DNA from: Ochrobactrum vermis
GTDB taxonomy: Bacteria; Pseudomonadota; Alphaproteobacteria; Rhizobiales; Rhizobiaceae
NCBI RefSeq assembly: GCF_002975205.1
Contig: NZ_PCOC01000001.1
Span: forward strand, 1,860,001-1,924,000
Length of the DNA stretch: 64,000 nt
Direction: 5' to 3'
The position numbers and the translations under genes are program-made. The notes below the pieces were generated by a model that was not told the DNA's origin, did not search any database, and worked only from the letters and a program-made list of their open reading frames with translations. The first letter of the stretch is position 1. Each line of letters begins with the position of its first letter. Shown one piece after another: positions 40,777 to 50,104 of the stretch.

Positions 40777-41124
40777 CTAATAGAGCCTGCCGCCATTCGG
40801 CACTGGCTTGTCGATTGCCGCGAGAACCACTTCGCCGTCTTCATCCGGCATGCCAAGTGTCAGCACTTCCGACATGAATGGACCGATCTGCCGTGGCGGA
40901 AAATTCACCACAGCCATGATCTGTTTGCCGATCAGTTGCTCCGGCGTGTAGTGCCTGGTGATCTGGGCTGACGATTTCTTGATGCCGATCTTTTCGCCGA
41001 AATCGATCTTCAGCTTGAAGGCGGGCTTGCGCGCTTCGGGAAATGGCACGGCTTCCACGATGGTTCCGCTGCGGATATCGACCTTTTCAAAATCCGCCCA
41101 GCTAATTGTGGTTGCTTCGCTCAT
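40777..41124 (-). CDS. csaA: tRNA-binding-domain chaperone CsaA
   Basis: 115 residues, a single OB-fold tRNA-binding domain: FEKVDIRSGTIVEAVPFPEARKPAFKL and IMAVVNFPPRQIGPFMSEVLTLG are the CsaA signature. It is proposed to act as a chaperone or export factor. The minus-strand stop codon is followed directly by a repeat-like AGAGCGCATTT sequence. Separated from ybjN upstream by a terminator. Confidence 0.92.
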   Translation of the reverse strand: MSEATTISWADFEKVDIRSGTIVEAVPFPEARKPAFKLKIDFGEKIGIKKSSAQITRHYTPEQLIGKQIMAVVNFPPRQIGPFMSEVLTLGMPDEDGEVVLAAIDKPVPNGGRLY

Positions 41125-41150
41125 TTCATCATCCCCATATCCGCAGAAAA

Positions 41151-41169
41151 CCCGGCGCGGTGCGCCGGG
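41151..41169 (-). terminator. intrinsic terminator after the YbjN gene
   Basis: CCCGGCGC / GCGCCGGG stem, followed on the minus strand by TTTT. Confidence 0.75.
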
Positions 41170-41189
41170 CTAAATTGCTAATGCTGCAC

Positions 41190-41690
41190 TCAGGCGCGAC
41201 CGACCGTCTCGAACACCACGCATTCAAGCGCTTCGCGCGCCGTGACGCCCGACCAGACCACAAACTGGAAGGCCTGGAAATAGGCTTCGCAAGCTTCGAG
41301 TGCTGCCGACAGCAGCACTTCAACCTGACGGCTCGTCGGTTCTGCACCGCCTGCCAGCAACAGCGACTGGCGATACATGATGGCGCCTTCCTGCTGCCAG
41401 AGATCGAAATGCCCCATCAGAAGCTTTTCATTGATGAGCGACAGCAGGCGCATCACTTCATTCACACGTGGCTCGGCCACCTTGATGTCGAATGCGCAGG
41501 CCAGATGCAGTGCCTCGAAATCCTCCATCCAGGAAAACGAGATATGATAGTCAGTCCAGTTGCCCGCAACCGAGATTGCAATTTCGTCGTCGCCAGTCCG
41601 CTCGAACGTCCAGTCGTTTGAATGCGCGACCTGTTCGATCACATCCACCGGATGTGCCTCACGTGCGAATTCAAGCTCAAGAAGGCTCAT
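41190..41690 (-). CDS. YbjN-domain protein
   Basis: 166 residues. YbjN fold, structurally related to type III secretion chaperones: DEIAISVAGNWTDYHISFSW, LHLACAFDIKV, LLMGHFDLWQQEGAIMYRQ. Probably a soluble chaperone-like protein; precise role unknown. No signal peptide. Confidence 0.87.
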   Translation of the reverse strand: MSLLELEFAREAHPVDVIEQVAHSNDWTFERTGDDEIAISVAGNWTDYHISFSWMEDFEALHLACAFDIKVAEPRVNEVMRLLSLINEKLLMGHFDLWQQEGAIMYRQSLLLAGGAEPTSRQVEVLLSAALEACEAYFQAFQFVVWSGVTAREALECVVFETVGRA

Positions 41691-42119
41691 GTCCGTTTCC
41701 TGTTCTGGGAACCATCTGCCCCCAGATGCTTCCTAATTCCCGGCGCGCAAGTTATTGCTCGCCCGCACCTGAGACCGCGCAAGAACAAGCGCAGGGAAAC
41801 AGGCACGAATTGATCGGTCGAGGAACCGGCATGCACGACGGCATGCAAGCGCCCCAATGGCACACGCACATACGCAACTGATACTGGAAAGCAGCCTGAA
41901 AGACGCGAAACCTGACACTGAGCCCCTCGCCGCCGCCTACATGACCGCGTTACGAATCATGTAGTGTTTTCAGTCTATTGATGCTGAATCTGAACGCCAG
42001 CCCCTTTTGAACAAAGAGCCGTGAAAGCATGTGGAAATATACGAGGGACCGGTCGCGACCCTTGCCTTAACCGACTCTAAGACAAGGGTTTTTGCCACTT
42101 ATGGCCTGTTAATAAATAT
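41691..42119. other. intergenic region ybjN-ubiK with two plus-strand stem-loops
   Basis: No supported protein gene. Two terminator-like hairpins read on the plus strand although no plus-strand gene lies here: CTACATGA / TCATGTAG with TGTTTT (41937-41970), and CCCTTG...CAAGGG followed by five T (42059-42093). They could end one or two unannotated small transcripts. No promoter with good spacing was found. Confidence 0.35.
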
Positions 42120-42440
42120 TCAGGGATTATTTTTGGGTTTTGCCGAAGATGAAGCTGATTTCGCCGTTTTGGCATCAGAATCAACTTCGAATTTGGCAAG
42201 ACGTGCTTCCAGAGCTTCGATTCTTGCCAGCAACGCGCTGTTTTCCGCACGTGCCTTGATCGCCATTTCACGAACGGCTTCGAAGTCTTCGCGCTGTACC
42301 ACGTCGAGCGTGTTCAGCACGCGTTCTCCTTGCGAACGCAAGGCCGTTTCCACTTCGCGGCGCACGCCTTGCGCAGCGCCTGCCGCATCCGTCACAAGCT
42401 TGGCGAGTTCATCGAGAACCCGGTTCTGTCCGCTGGTCAT
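42120..42440 (-). CDS. ubiK: ubiquinone biosynthesis accessory factor UbiK (BMFP domain)
   Basis: 106 residues. Membrane-fusogenic BMFP domain: LDELAKLVTDAAGAAQGVRREVE, then a C-terminal coiled coil (REMAIKARAENSALLARIEALEARLAKFE) and a Lys/Ser-rich tail. UbiK-type proteins assist aerobic ubiquinone synthesis and bind lipids. ATG 42440 chosen because AAGGA lies 9 bases upstream; an ATG at 42449 abuts the same AAGGA. Confidence 0.85.
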   Translation of the reverse strand: MTSGQNRVLDELAKLVTDAAGAAQGVRREVETALRSQGERVLNTLDVVQREDFEAVREMAIKARAENSALLARIEALEARLAKFEVDSDAKTAKSASSSAKPKNNP

Positions 42441-42609
42441 GGCAATCATTCCTTATTTCCAGGATAGACCTGTTGAAAACATAAATTTGAAATAGGGCCG
42501 TCTCAGTTCCGATGCAAGCGCAGCTATAGAAAGTGATCGGGTTCGGCGTATTTGAATCAATAATCATGGACCTCGCGAAAATAGCCATCTGCGGGAACCG
42601 GAGGCGAAT

Positions 42610-42633
42610 GTACTTAAGGCTGCCTTAAGGGTA
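42610..42633. promoter_or_regulatory. inverted repeat upstream of lgt
   Basis: GTACTTAAGG and CCTTAAGGGTAC around CTG, about 100 bases before the lgt start. It could be a regulator site; the arms differ by two bases. Confidence 0.3.
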
Positions 42634-42735
42634 CATCAGCACCGGAAGCACAGAAAACGCGATTTGCAGCAGGCGAGAACAGCTTGACCATAATGGGCCG
42701 GTCCAGCATGTTCCGTCACAAAATGGAGTGATTTC

Positions 42736-43581
42736 ATGATTGAGACGTTGCTGCCCGCATCGGCGCTCGCCTTCCCAAATATCGATCCGGTGATTTTCCA
42801 GATCGGGCCGCTGGCGGTGCACTGGTATGGCCTCGGCTATGTTGTCGGCATCATGTTTGCCTGGTGGTATGGCAAGAAGCTCCTGCGCAGCCATCGCCTC
42901 TGGGCGCATAACCAGCCGCCAATGGCACCGGAAGCGCTCGACGATTTCGTGATCTGGGCAGCGCTCGGCGTCGTGCTCGGTGGCCGTATCGGCTATGTGC
43001 TCTTCTATAATTTCTCCTATTATATCTCCAATCCGCTTGCCATTCCGGCTGTCTGGGATGGCGGCATGTCGTTTCATGGCGGCATTCTCGGCACTACCAT
43101 CGCCATGATCCTGTTTGCCCGCTCGCGCGGCATCAAGGTCTGGAGCATGTTCGACACGATTGCCGCCGGTGTTCCGGTCGGGCTTGGCGTGGTGCGCGTT
43201 GCCAATTTCATCAATTCGGAACTTTGGGGCCGCGTCAGCGATGTGCCTTGGGCGGTCTATTTTCCCAATGGCGGCCCGCTGCCGCGCCACCCAAGCCAGC
43301 TTTACGAAGCGTTCCTCGAAGGCTTTGTCCTGTTCTTCGTTCTGTTCCTTCTGGTCTGGGTCGGGCGCAAACTGAAGAAGCCCGGTTTCATCGCAGGCGC
43401 ATTCGTGACCGGCTATGGTCTCAGCCGTATCGTGGTCGAATTCTTCCGCGAACCGGATGCCCAGCTTGGCTATCTCTTCGGCGGGTGGCTGACCATGGGC
43501 ATGGTGCTTTCGGTGCCAATGGTGCTGATCGGGCTTTGGGCCATGTGGCGTGCCAACCGTGCAGCGGCGAAAGATGCCTGA
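42736..43581 (+). CDS. lgt: prolipoprotein diacylglyceryl transferase
   Basis: 281 residues. Adds diacylglycerol to the lipobox cysteine of prolipoproteins in the inner membrane. About seven membrane segments; Lgt signature [28 protein letters not shown], with HGG in MSFHGGILG and [18 protein letters not shown] 8 bases before the ATG. Stop overlaps the next start by 8 bases. Its clients in this window include the Kazal, extensin-like and 46857 lipoproteins. Confidence 0.96.
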   Translation: MIETLLPASALAFPNIDPVIFQIGPLAVHWYGLGYVVGIMFAWWYGKKLLRSHRLWAHNQPPMAPEALDDFVIWAALGVVLGGRIGYVLFYNFSYYISNPLAIPAVWDGGMSFHGGILGTTIAMILFARSRGIKVWSMFDTIAAGVPVGLGVVRVANFINSELWGRVSDVPWAVYFPNGGPLPRHPSQLYEAFLEGFVLFFVLFLLVWVGRKLKKPGFIAGAFVTGYGLSRIVVEFFREPDAQLGYLFGGWLTMGMVLSVPMVLIGLWAMWRANRAAAKDA

Positions 43582-44677
43582 AGCATCGCTGAAAGACCGG
43601 CTGAAACGTCTGATCGCCACCTCCGGGCCGATCAGCGTTGCCGATTTTATGGCAGCCTGCCTCGGTGATCGCGAGGCGGGCTATTACACAACGCGCGAAC
43701 CTTTTGGGCGTGACGGCGATTTCATCACAGCGCCGGAAATCAGCCAGATGTTCGGCGAACTGATCGGCATCTGGTGCGTCAGCGAATGGGACGCGCTGGG
43801 ACGCCCGGACAATATCGTGCTTTGCGAAATCGGCCCCGGTCGCGGCACGCTGATGAGCGATATGCTGCGCACGATCGGCAGGCTCGCCCCACAAATGCTG
43901 GACCATGCACATGTCGCCATGGTCGAAACGAGCCCGCGCCTTGTTGAAAGGCAAAAGGAGAAACTGTCCGATACCGGCGCGAAGATCGACTGGTTCGAAC
44001 GCTTTTCCGATATTCCCGCCGATACTTCCAATGGCCCATTGATCCTCGTCACCAACGAGCTGTTCGATGCCATTCCGTTCCGGCAGTTCGTCAAGTCCAA
44101 CGGGCGTTTCGTGGAACGGCTGATAGCGCTTGATGAACGCGACGAGTTCCATTTCGTCAGTGGTGCGGGCGGTATCGACCCAGCTCGCCTGCCGAAAGAC
44201 CATGCGCAAGCGCCTGAAGGCACGGTCTTCGAGGCAGCCCCGGCGCGGACCGCACTGTTGCAGGAAATTGCGCAACGTATCGCGACCACGCGCGGCGCAG
44301 CGCTCAACATCGACTACGGCCATCTCGAAGCCGGCTTCGGCGATACGCTGCAAGCCATGCTCAAACATGCTTACGACGATGTGTTCGCCAATCCGGGCAA
44401 AGCCGATCTGACCAGCCATGTCGATTTCGACATTCTGGAAAAGACCGCACGGGCCAGCGGCTGCAAGACCGGAATGATGACACAGGGTGAGTTTCTGCTC
44501 GCAATGGGCCTTCTCGATCGTGCCGGACGGCTCGGCTCGGGCAAGGATGCAGCGTTTCAGGAAAAACTCCGGCAGGACGTCGAAAGACTGGCCGCCCCCG
44601 ATCAAATGGGAACCTTGTTCAAGGTTCTCGCATTGAGTGACCGTCAGACGCGCCTCTACCCTTTTGAAGCCAAGTGA
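43574..44677 (+). CDS. SAM-dependent methyltransferase, MidA/NDUFAF7 family
   Basis: 367 residues. N-terminal [38 protein letters not shown] in pieces is the family hallmark; the SAM site is [11 protein letters not shown] and the later motif is [14 protein letters not shown]. The mitochondrial homologue NDUFAF7 methylates an arginine of a complex I subunit, so a role in complex I assembly is a reasonable inference. Start ATG 43574 overlaps the lgt end, indicating translational coupling. Confidence 0.9.
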   Translation: MPEASLKDRLKRLIATSGPISVADFMAACLGDREAGYYTTREPFGRDGDFITAPEISQMFGELIGIWCVSEWDALGRPDNIVLCEIGPGRGTLMSDMLRTIGRLAPQMLDHAHVAMVETSPRLVERQKEKLSDTGAKIDWFERFSDIPADTSNGPLILVTNELFDAIPFRQFVKSNGRFVERLIALDERDEFHFVSGAGGIDPARLPKDHAQAPEGTVFEAAPARTALLQEIAQRIATTRGAALNIDYGHLEAGFGDTLQAMLKHAYDDVFANPGKADLTSHVDFDILEKTARASGCKTGMMTQGEFLLAMGLLDRAGRLGSGKDAAFQEKLRQDVERLAAPDQMGTLFKVLALSDRQTRLYPFEAK

Positions 44678-44755
44678 TGCCTTTCCCTTCAGAAAGCTTC
44701 GATTGACAAGCTGTTCCGCCTCCCCCACCATCCTGCCGTTTTAAGAGAGAATGCC

Positions 44756-45553
44756 ATGACCGATATGCCGCAACCGCTCCGCTCGCCTCTCCTTGAAAAG
44801 CCCGTCGGACAAAACGGGAAGCGGATCGCGCATGGCTTTTTCACCCGCAAGGGCGGCGTTTCCGATGGCATCTATACGGGCCTGAATGTCGGCAGCGGTT
44901 CGAACGATGTGCCGGAAAAGGTCGCGGAGAATCGCCGCCGCGTCGCCCAAAATCTTGGCGTTGCGCCCGATCATCTCGTGACCGTTCATCAGATTCACTC
45001 GCCCGACGTCCTCCGCGTTACGGAACCATTGGGAAGCCCGCGTCCGAAGGCCGATGCAATGGTCACAAATGTGCCGGGCATCGCCATTGGTGCCCTGTCT
45101 GCCGATTGCGGACCCGTTCTGTTTGCGGATCACGAAGCCGGAATCATCGGCTCGGCCCATGCCGGTTGGCGTGGCGCTTTCAGCGGCGTTCTCGAAAATA
45201 CCATTGAAGCCATGATCGACCTCGGAGCGAAGCGCGAGAATATCGTTGCCGTTCTCGGCCCGACCATCGGACCAAAAAACTACGAAGTTGGACCCGAATT
45301 CTATGCCGAATTCATCGGCAGGGATCCTGCCTACATCACCTATTTCCGGCCTTCCGATAAGCCGGAGCACAAGCTGTTCGATCTGTGGACATTCATCACC
45401 GACCGGCTGACAAAGGCTGGCGTGCGGGCAGAATCTCTTCGCCAGTGCACCTATGCCGATGAGGAACAGTTCTATTCCTACCGGCGCACCACCCATCGCA
45501 ACGAACCCGACTACGGGCGCCAGATTGCAGCGATAGCCATCATCAAAGAATAG
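44756..45553 (+). CDS. pgeF: peptidoglycan editing factor PgeF / laccase-domain protein
   Basis: 265 residues. YfiH/LACC1 fold: FFTRKGGVSDGIYTGLNVG, HQIHSPDV, ALSADCGPVLFAD, SAHAGWRGAF and the C-terminal QFYSYRRTTH. Metal ligands H, C and H of the family are present. Homologues act as purine nucleoside-cleaving enzymes or correct misincorporated residues in peptidoglycan precursors. Third gene of the lgt run, 78 bases after the methyltransferase. Confidence 0.92.
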   Translation: MTDMPQPLRSPLLEKPVGQNGKRIAHGFFTRKGGVSDGIYTGLNVGSGSNDVPEKVAENRRRVAQNLGVAPDHLVTVHQIHSPDVLRVTEPLGSPRPKADAMVTNVPGIAIGALSADCGPVLFADHEAGIIGSAHAGWRGAFSGVLENTIEAMIDLGAKRENIVAVLGPTIGPKNYEVGPEFYAEFIGRDPAYITYFRPSDKPEHKLFDLWTFITDRLTKAGVRAESLRQCTYADEEQFYSYRRTTHRNEPDYGRQIAAIAIIKE

Positions 45554-45563
45554 GGAGAACCGC

Positions 45564-46715
45564 ATGGCCCTTCACTTCGAGCCGGAAGAATTCGCCGCAC
45601 GTCGCGACCGTCTGATCTTGAAGATGGAGGAGGAAAAGCTGGATGCGCTTCTGCTGTTCGCACAGGAGAGCATGTATTGGCTGACCGGCTATGACACATT
45701 CGGTTTCTGCTTCTTCCAGTGCCTTGTGGTGAAGGCCGACGGTTCGATGGTGCTGATGACGCGTTCTGCCGATCTGCGGCAGGCGCGCCACACGTCGAAC
45801 ATCGAGAACATCGTCGTCTGGACCGACCGCGACAATGCCAATCCGGCCTCTGACCTGCGCAATATCCTGACGGAGCTCGACCTTCTCGGCACCCGGATCG
45901 GGATCGAATACCAGACGCACGGTCTCACTGGCGCCAATGCTCGCAAGCTGGACGAGCAGCTACAGAGCTTCGCGAAGCTTTATGATGCATCCGGCATGGT
46001 GGATCGCCTGCGCCTGCTGAAGAGCCCTGCGGAAATCGCCTATGCCAGGCGCGCTGCCGAACTCAGCGACGATGCGCTCGACGCTGCCATAAAGCTGACC
46101 AAAGGCGGGGCGAACGAGGCCGATATTCTGGCTGCGATGATGAGCGCCAATTTCGCTGGCGACGGCGATTATCCTGCAAATGAATACATCATCGGCTCGG
46201 GCGAAGATGCCCTGCTCTGCCGCTACAAATCCGGTCGGCGCAAGCTGAACAAGAACGACCAGCTTACGCTCGAATGGTCGGGCGTCTTCCGGCATTACCA
46301 TGCGCCGATGATGCGCACGCTCGTCGTCGGAAAACCGACCACACATCACCTGGAGCTCTATGCAGCCGCACGTGAGGCACTGGAAGCCGTGGAAGCCGCA
46401 ATGACGCCCGCCTCGACATTCGGCGACGTCTTCGACGCCCATGCGCGGACCATGGAAGCGCATGGCCTCACCCGTCACCGTCTCAATGCTTGCGGCTATT
46501 CGGTGGGTGCGCGCTTCACCCCATCCTGGATGGACCCGCAGATGTTCTATGCCGGAAATCCGGAAAGCATCCAGCCCGACATGACTTTGTTCGCACACAT
46601 GATCATCACGGATTCCGATACGCAGACCGCAATGACGCTGGGGCAGACTTATCTCACAACAAATGGCGCGGCTCAGCCATTATCCCGCCATTCTCTTGAT
46701 ATGATTGTCAAATGA
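45564..46715 (+). CDS. M24 (creatinase/aminopeptidase P fold) protein without canonical metal ligands
   Basis: 383 residues. N-terminal creatinase-like domain (ALLLFAQESMYWLTGYDTFG) and C-terminal pita-bread domain from about 155. The five metal-binding positions of M24 peptidases are replaced: the first Asp position lies at E237/S239 (EWSG), the second Asp at P248 (HAPMMRT), the His at Y312 (GYSVG), the Glu at H345 (LFAHMI) and the last Glu at N367. It is therefore unlikely to be a metallopeptidase; creatinase itself is a metal-free M24 enzyme, so a hydrolase of a small amidino or lactam-type substrate is possible. Ten bases after pgeF, likely co-transcribed. Confidence 0.85.
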   Translation: MALHFEPEEFAARRDRLILKMEEEKLDALLLFAQESMYWLTGYDTFGFCFFQCLVVKADGSMVLMTRSADLRQARHTSNIENIVVWTDRDNANPASDLRNILTELDLLGTRIGIEYQTHGLTGANARKLDEQLQSFAKLYDASGMVDRLRLLKSPAEIAYARRAAELSDDALDAAIKLTKGGANEADILAAMMSANFAGDGDYPANEYIIGSGEDALLCRYKSGRRKLNKNDQLTLEWSGVFRHYHAPMMRTLVVGKPTTHHLELYAAAREALEAVEAAMTPASTFGDVFDAHARTMEAHGLTRHRLNACGYSVGARFTPSWMDPQMFYAGNPESIQPDMTLFAHMIITDSDTQTAMTLGQTYLTTNGAAQPLSRHSLDMIVK

Positions 46716-46743
46716 GGCGCAATCGGCGATAAAACTGCCACAA

Positions 46744-46829
46744 GTGCATCCCGAAAAGTGCGAAGCGGTTTTCGGATGAGATGCACGTCGGGAAAGATCG
46801 ATAGACTATTTCAAACTGAAAATGCCCTA
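46744..46829 (+). repeat. dispersed repeat, module A with exchanged stem and diverged module B
   Basis: Outer stem GTGCATC (46744-46750) / GATGCAC (46780-46786), inner stem CCGAAAA / TTTTCGG around GTGCGAAGCGG. A degenerate module B follows. Confidence 0.82.
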
Positions 46830-46856
46830 TCGCAGAGAAACTGCGCCTTCAGGAGC

Positions 46857-47495
46857 ATGAAGCCGAACATGAACAAGGCACGTCTTTCAACGATGCTGTT
46901 GCTTGCCGGAGCGCTTACGAGCCTGCTTGCCGCCTGCAACAGCACCGAATCCGCTCTGAACGTACAGGGCAGCAATCAGAGTTCTGGCCAAACCGCTACG
47001 CCAGCGACGACACCGGGCACTGCACCAGCGCAGCCTGCGGGAACAACCCCGGCTGCGACCGGAACAGCGCCTGCAACAACCACGCCAATAACCGCTCCAG
47101 CGGCACCGCAACGCAGTGCGGCGCTCAAGCCGGGCAAATTGCATATCGCTCCGATTGTCGGCGCGCCTGTGAATGTGGTGACACCTCTCACACATCGCAT
47201 GAATGATGATGCCAAGACAAAGGGCATTGAGCTTGCGGGCAACAACGACCCGAGTGCTGCCTATGTGATGAAGGGCTATTTCTCCGTTCTGTCGGAAGAT
47301 AACCAGACCACCGTGCTCTACGTCTGGGACGTGCTGGATGCTTCCGGCAACCGTCTTCACCGGATACAGGGGCAGGAGAAAGTTCCAGGTGCGGCCGCAG
47401 ACTCATGGAGCGTTGTTCCCGCATCCGCAATGCAGGCAATTGCCGACCGCACCATGCAGGAATATTCCACCTGGCTTGCGGCAAATCGCGCATAG
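46857..47495 (+). CDS. lipoprotein with Thr/Ala/Pro-rich linker, unrecognised
   Basis: 212 residues. The signal peptide has lipobox LLAAC (Cys near 24), then a linker rich in Thr, Ala, Pro and Gln to about residue 85. A compact C-terminal domain follows: LHIAPIVGAPVNVVTPLTHRMND, YVMKGYFSVLSEDNQTTVLYVWDVLDA, HRIQGQEKV. Codons suggest an alpha/beta domain, function unknown. ATG 46857 has AGGAG one base away; ATG 46869 is an equally possible start. The leader carries a repeat copy. Confidence 0.75.
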   Translation: MKPNMNKARLSTMLLLAGALTSLLAACNSTESALNVQGSNQSSGQTATPATTPGTAPAQPAGTTPAATGTAPATTTPITAPAAPQRSAALKPGKLHIAPIVGAPVNVVTPLTHRMNDDAKTKGIELAGNNDPSAAYVMKGYFSVLSEDNQTTVLYVWDVLDASGNRLHRIQGQEKVPGAAADSWSVVPASAMQAIADRTMQEYSTWLAANRA

Positions 47496-47657
47496 AAAGC
47501 TGCTTTGGCAGCAAAAGACTGAAATCTTTTGCTGAATCATGTTTGCCTACTGTGGGAAAGCCGGAAAACCGGGCTTTTAACAGCAATTGTGTTCCCGAGG
47601 GCCTTGCAATGACGGTGACTCTTTGCAATAGGCCCCACATCCGAAAGAAAACCTTGC

Positions 47658-47706
47658 AAGCTGCACTACTTGGCCACCGCCCGACAGTATGCAGCTTAAA
47701 GTTTTT
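47658..47706 (+). promoter_or_regulatory. hairpin with T run in the prs leader
   Basis: AAGCTGCA (47658-47665) pairs with TGCAGCTT (47690-47697), followed by AAAG and five T. A second short stem, AGTCCG / CGGACT, lies at 47716-47734. Could be an attenuator or the end of a short upstream transcript. Confidence 0.35.
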
Positions 47707-47788
47707 AAGAGATTAAGTCCGTTCCGGCGGACTGTTGCGACAGAACCAAACTGCAAACCGCGACCGCATCGGCGTCAGAGGCAAAAGA

Positions 47789-48721
47789 ATGAAACTTTTC
47801 GCAGGCAACTCCAACCGGGTTCTTGCCGAATCCGTTGCTCAATATCTCAACATTCCGCTCGGCAAGGCCAGCGTCCGTCGCTTCGCCGATCAGGAAATCT
47901 TCGTAGAGATTCAGGAAAACGTGCGCGGCGAAGACGTATTCGTTCTGCAATCAACTTCCTATCCGGCAAACGATCACCTGATGGAACTGCTCATCATGAT
48001 CGACGCCTTCCGCCGCTCCTCGGCACGTCGCATCACCGCCGTCCTGCCCTATTTCGGCTATGCCCGTCAGGACCGCAAGCCCGGCCCGCGCACGCCGATC
48101 TCGGCAAAGCTGGTTTCAAACCTGATCACCGAAGCCGGTGCAAACCGCGTTTTGACCCTCGATCTTCACGCAGGTCAGATTCAGGGCTTCTTCGATATCC
48201 CGACCGACAATCTCTATGCCGTTCCCGTCATCGCCCGCGACGTGAAGGCCAACTATGCCACCGGCAACTGCATGGTCGTTTCGCCTGACGTCGGTGGCGT
48301 GGTGCGTGCCCGCTCATTGGCCAAGCGCATCGACGCTCAGCTCGCAATCGTCGACAAGCGTCGCGAACGTCCGGGTGAATCGGAAGTCATGAACGTCATC
48401 GGCGACGTTGCCGGCAAAGATTGCCTGCTGTTCGACGATATCGTCGATTCCGGCGGCACGCTCTGCAACGCGGCTGAAGCCCTGCTGGCCAAGGGCGCGA
48501 ACAGCGTCACCGCCTACATTACGCATGGCGTTCTGTCCGGCGGCGCGGTTGCCCGTATCGCTGCGTCGAAGCTGAAGGAACTGGTCATCACCGATTCCAT
48601 CCAGCCGACCACAGCGATCAACGATGCGCCGAATATCCGCGTGCTTTCGATCTCCGATCTGATCGGCGAAGCCATTGCGCGTACGGCAGCGGAAGAATCT
48701 GTTTCGAGCCTGTTCGACTAA
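47789..48721 (+). CDS. prs: ribose-phosphate pyrophosphokinase (PRPP synthetase)
   Basis: 310 residues. Makes PRPP from ribose 5-phosphate and ATP for nucleotide, His and Trp synthesis. Landmarks: [20 protein letters not shown], flexible-loop [13 protein letters not shown] [30 protein letters not shown], and the PRPP-binding loop [15 protein letters not shown] 47789 gives the usual MKLFAGNSN start. Stop codon abuts the stop of the convergent chrA with no spacer. Confidence 0.96.
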   Translation: MKLFAGNSNRVLAESVAQYLNIPLGKASVRRFADQEIFVEIQENVRGEDVFVLQSTSYPANDHLMELLIMIDAFRRSSARRITAVLPYFGYARQDRKPGPRTPISAKLVSNLITEAGANRVLTLDLHAGQIQGFFDIPTDNLYAVPVIARDVKANYATGNCMVVSPDVGGVVRARSLAKRIDAQLAIVDKRRERPGESEVMNVIGDVAGKDCLLFDDIVDSGGTLCNAAEALLAKGANSVTAYITHGVLSGGAVARIAASKLKELVITDSIQPTTAINDAPNIRVLSISDLIGEAIARTAAEESVSSLFD

Positions 48722-50020
48722 TCAAAACACTAGTCGGATAGCAATTCCGAGACATGCCGCCAGTAACAGCACGAGCGGCATGTTCAGTTTGAAGACGACA
48801 AGCAACAATGCCGCCGCACCTGCGATCAGGACGGCGGCATTGTCTATTGTGCTCCAGACCGGCAGCGGCAATGTGAAGGGGCCCACAGCCTTCTCGATCA
48901 CCTGCGAAAACAGGACGTGCAGCGAGAACCATAGCGCCAGATTGGCAATTACGCCGACGACTGCAGCCGTAATCCCGCCCAGCATGGCCGACAGCCAGCG
49001 CACCTGACGCAGCCGCTCCACGAATGGCGCCCCTGCCAGTATCCATAGAAAACACGGCACGAAGGTAAACCAGAGCGCGATCAATCCGCCGAAAAAACCG
49101 CCCAGAAGCGGTGGCAGGCCCGACAGGTTCGCAGCCCCGACGAAACCGACAAAGACCAGCACGAGGATCAGCGGCCCCGGCGTGGTTTCGGCTAGGCCCA
49201 GCCCGGTCAGCATTTCGCCGGGTTTCATCCAGCCGAAATGCTCGACCGCCTGCTGCGCCGTATAGGAAAGGGCTGCATAGGCGCCGCCGAAAGTCACAGC
49301 GGCAAGCTTTGAGAAAAAGGCCGCTTCCTGCACGAAAACATGCGCGCCGCCGAAGGCCAGATAGAGAAGGATGAGCGGCGCGAGCCAGAGCCCGCCCCAG
49401 ACGAGCGTTTGCCGCGTGAATTCGCGCAAGGCGCCGGGCGTCGCTTCGCCCACTATAGTCACGGTTCCGTGCCCCTGAACCAGATGCCGCAAACCACCGG
49501 CAAGCGCCGCCAACAGCACGACGAGCGGAAACGGCAGCTTCAAAAGCGCAATGGCAACGAACGCGGCAATCGCCACCGCATAGGCGAAACCAGAGGCCAG
49601 TGTGCGCTTTCCCATGCGATAAAGCGCTTCAAACACGACAGCCAGCACCGCGGCCTTGAGACCGAACAACAGTCCGGCCACGACCTCGATATGCCCGAAG
49701 GCAATGTAAAGCGCCGACAAAGCAAGCATGACGGCTGCGCCGGGCAGCACGAACAAAAGCCCTGCCAGCAAGCCACCACGCCAGCCTTTCACCGCCCAGC
49801 CGGAATAGGTCGCGAGCTGCATGGCTTCCGGTCCCGGCAACAACATGCAGAAATTGAGTGCATGGATCAGCCGTTCCTGATCCATCCATTTCTTCTCATC
49901 CACAAGGATGCGTTGCAGCATGGCAATCTGCGCCGCCGGTCCGCCGAAGGACAGAAGACCCACTTTGCCGAAGGTTGTGAATAGTTCTTTGAAATCGGGC
50001 TGCTTTACTGGCTCTGTCAC
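48722..50020 (-). CDS. chrA: chromate transporter, ChrA family
   Basis: 432 residues, the long two-domain form with two CHR repeats. The N-terminal repeat has GKVGLLSFGGPAAQIAML and LLPGPEAMQLATYSGW; the second has FFSKLAAVTFGGAYAAL and GLGLAETTPGPLILVLVFVGF. About ten to twelve membrane segments. ChrA proteins expel chromate; in organisms without chromate exposure the natural substrate is uncertain. Its TGA begins at the base after the prs TAA. Confidence 0.9.
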   Translation of the reverse strand: MTEPVKQPDFKELFTTFGKVGLLSFGGPAAQIAMLQRILVDEKKWMDQERLIHALNFCMLLPGPEAMQLATYSGWAVKGWRGGLLAGLLFVLPGAAVMLALSALYIAFGHIEVVAGLLFGLKAAVLAVVFEALYRMGKRTLASGFAYAVAIAAFVAIALLKLPFPLVVLLAALAGGLRHLVQGHGTVTIVGEATPGALREFTRQTLVWGGLWLAPLILLYLAFGGAHVFVQEAAFFSKLAAVTFGGAYAALSYTAQQAVEHFGWMKPGEMLTGLGLAETTPGPLILVLVFVGFVGAANLSGLPPLLGGFFGGLIALWFTFVPCFLWILAGAPFVERLRQVRWLSAMLGGITAAVVGVIANLALWFSLHVLFSQVIEKAVGPFTLPLPVWSTIDNAAVLIAGAAALLLVVFKLNMPLVLLLAACLGIAIRLVF

Positions 50021-50104
50021 GCTGTCATCCTGAATGATCCCATCGCAAGCTGTCGGCGAGGATCATTACAGGTTCATGACAGTTTTCACAGGCAACAGCT
50101 TATT

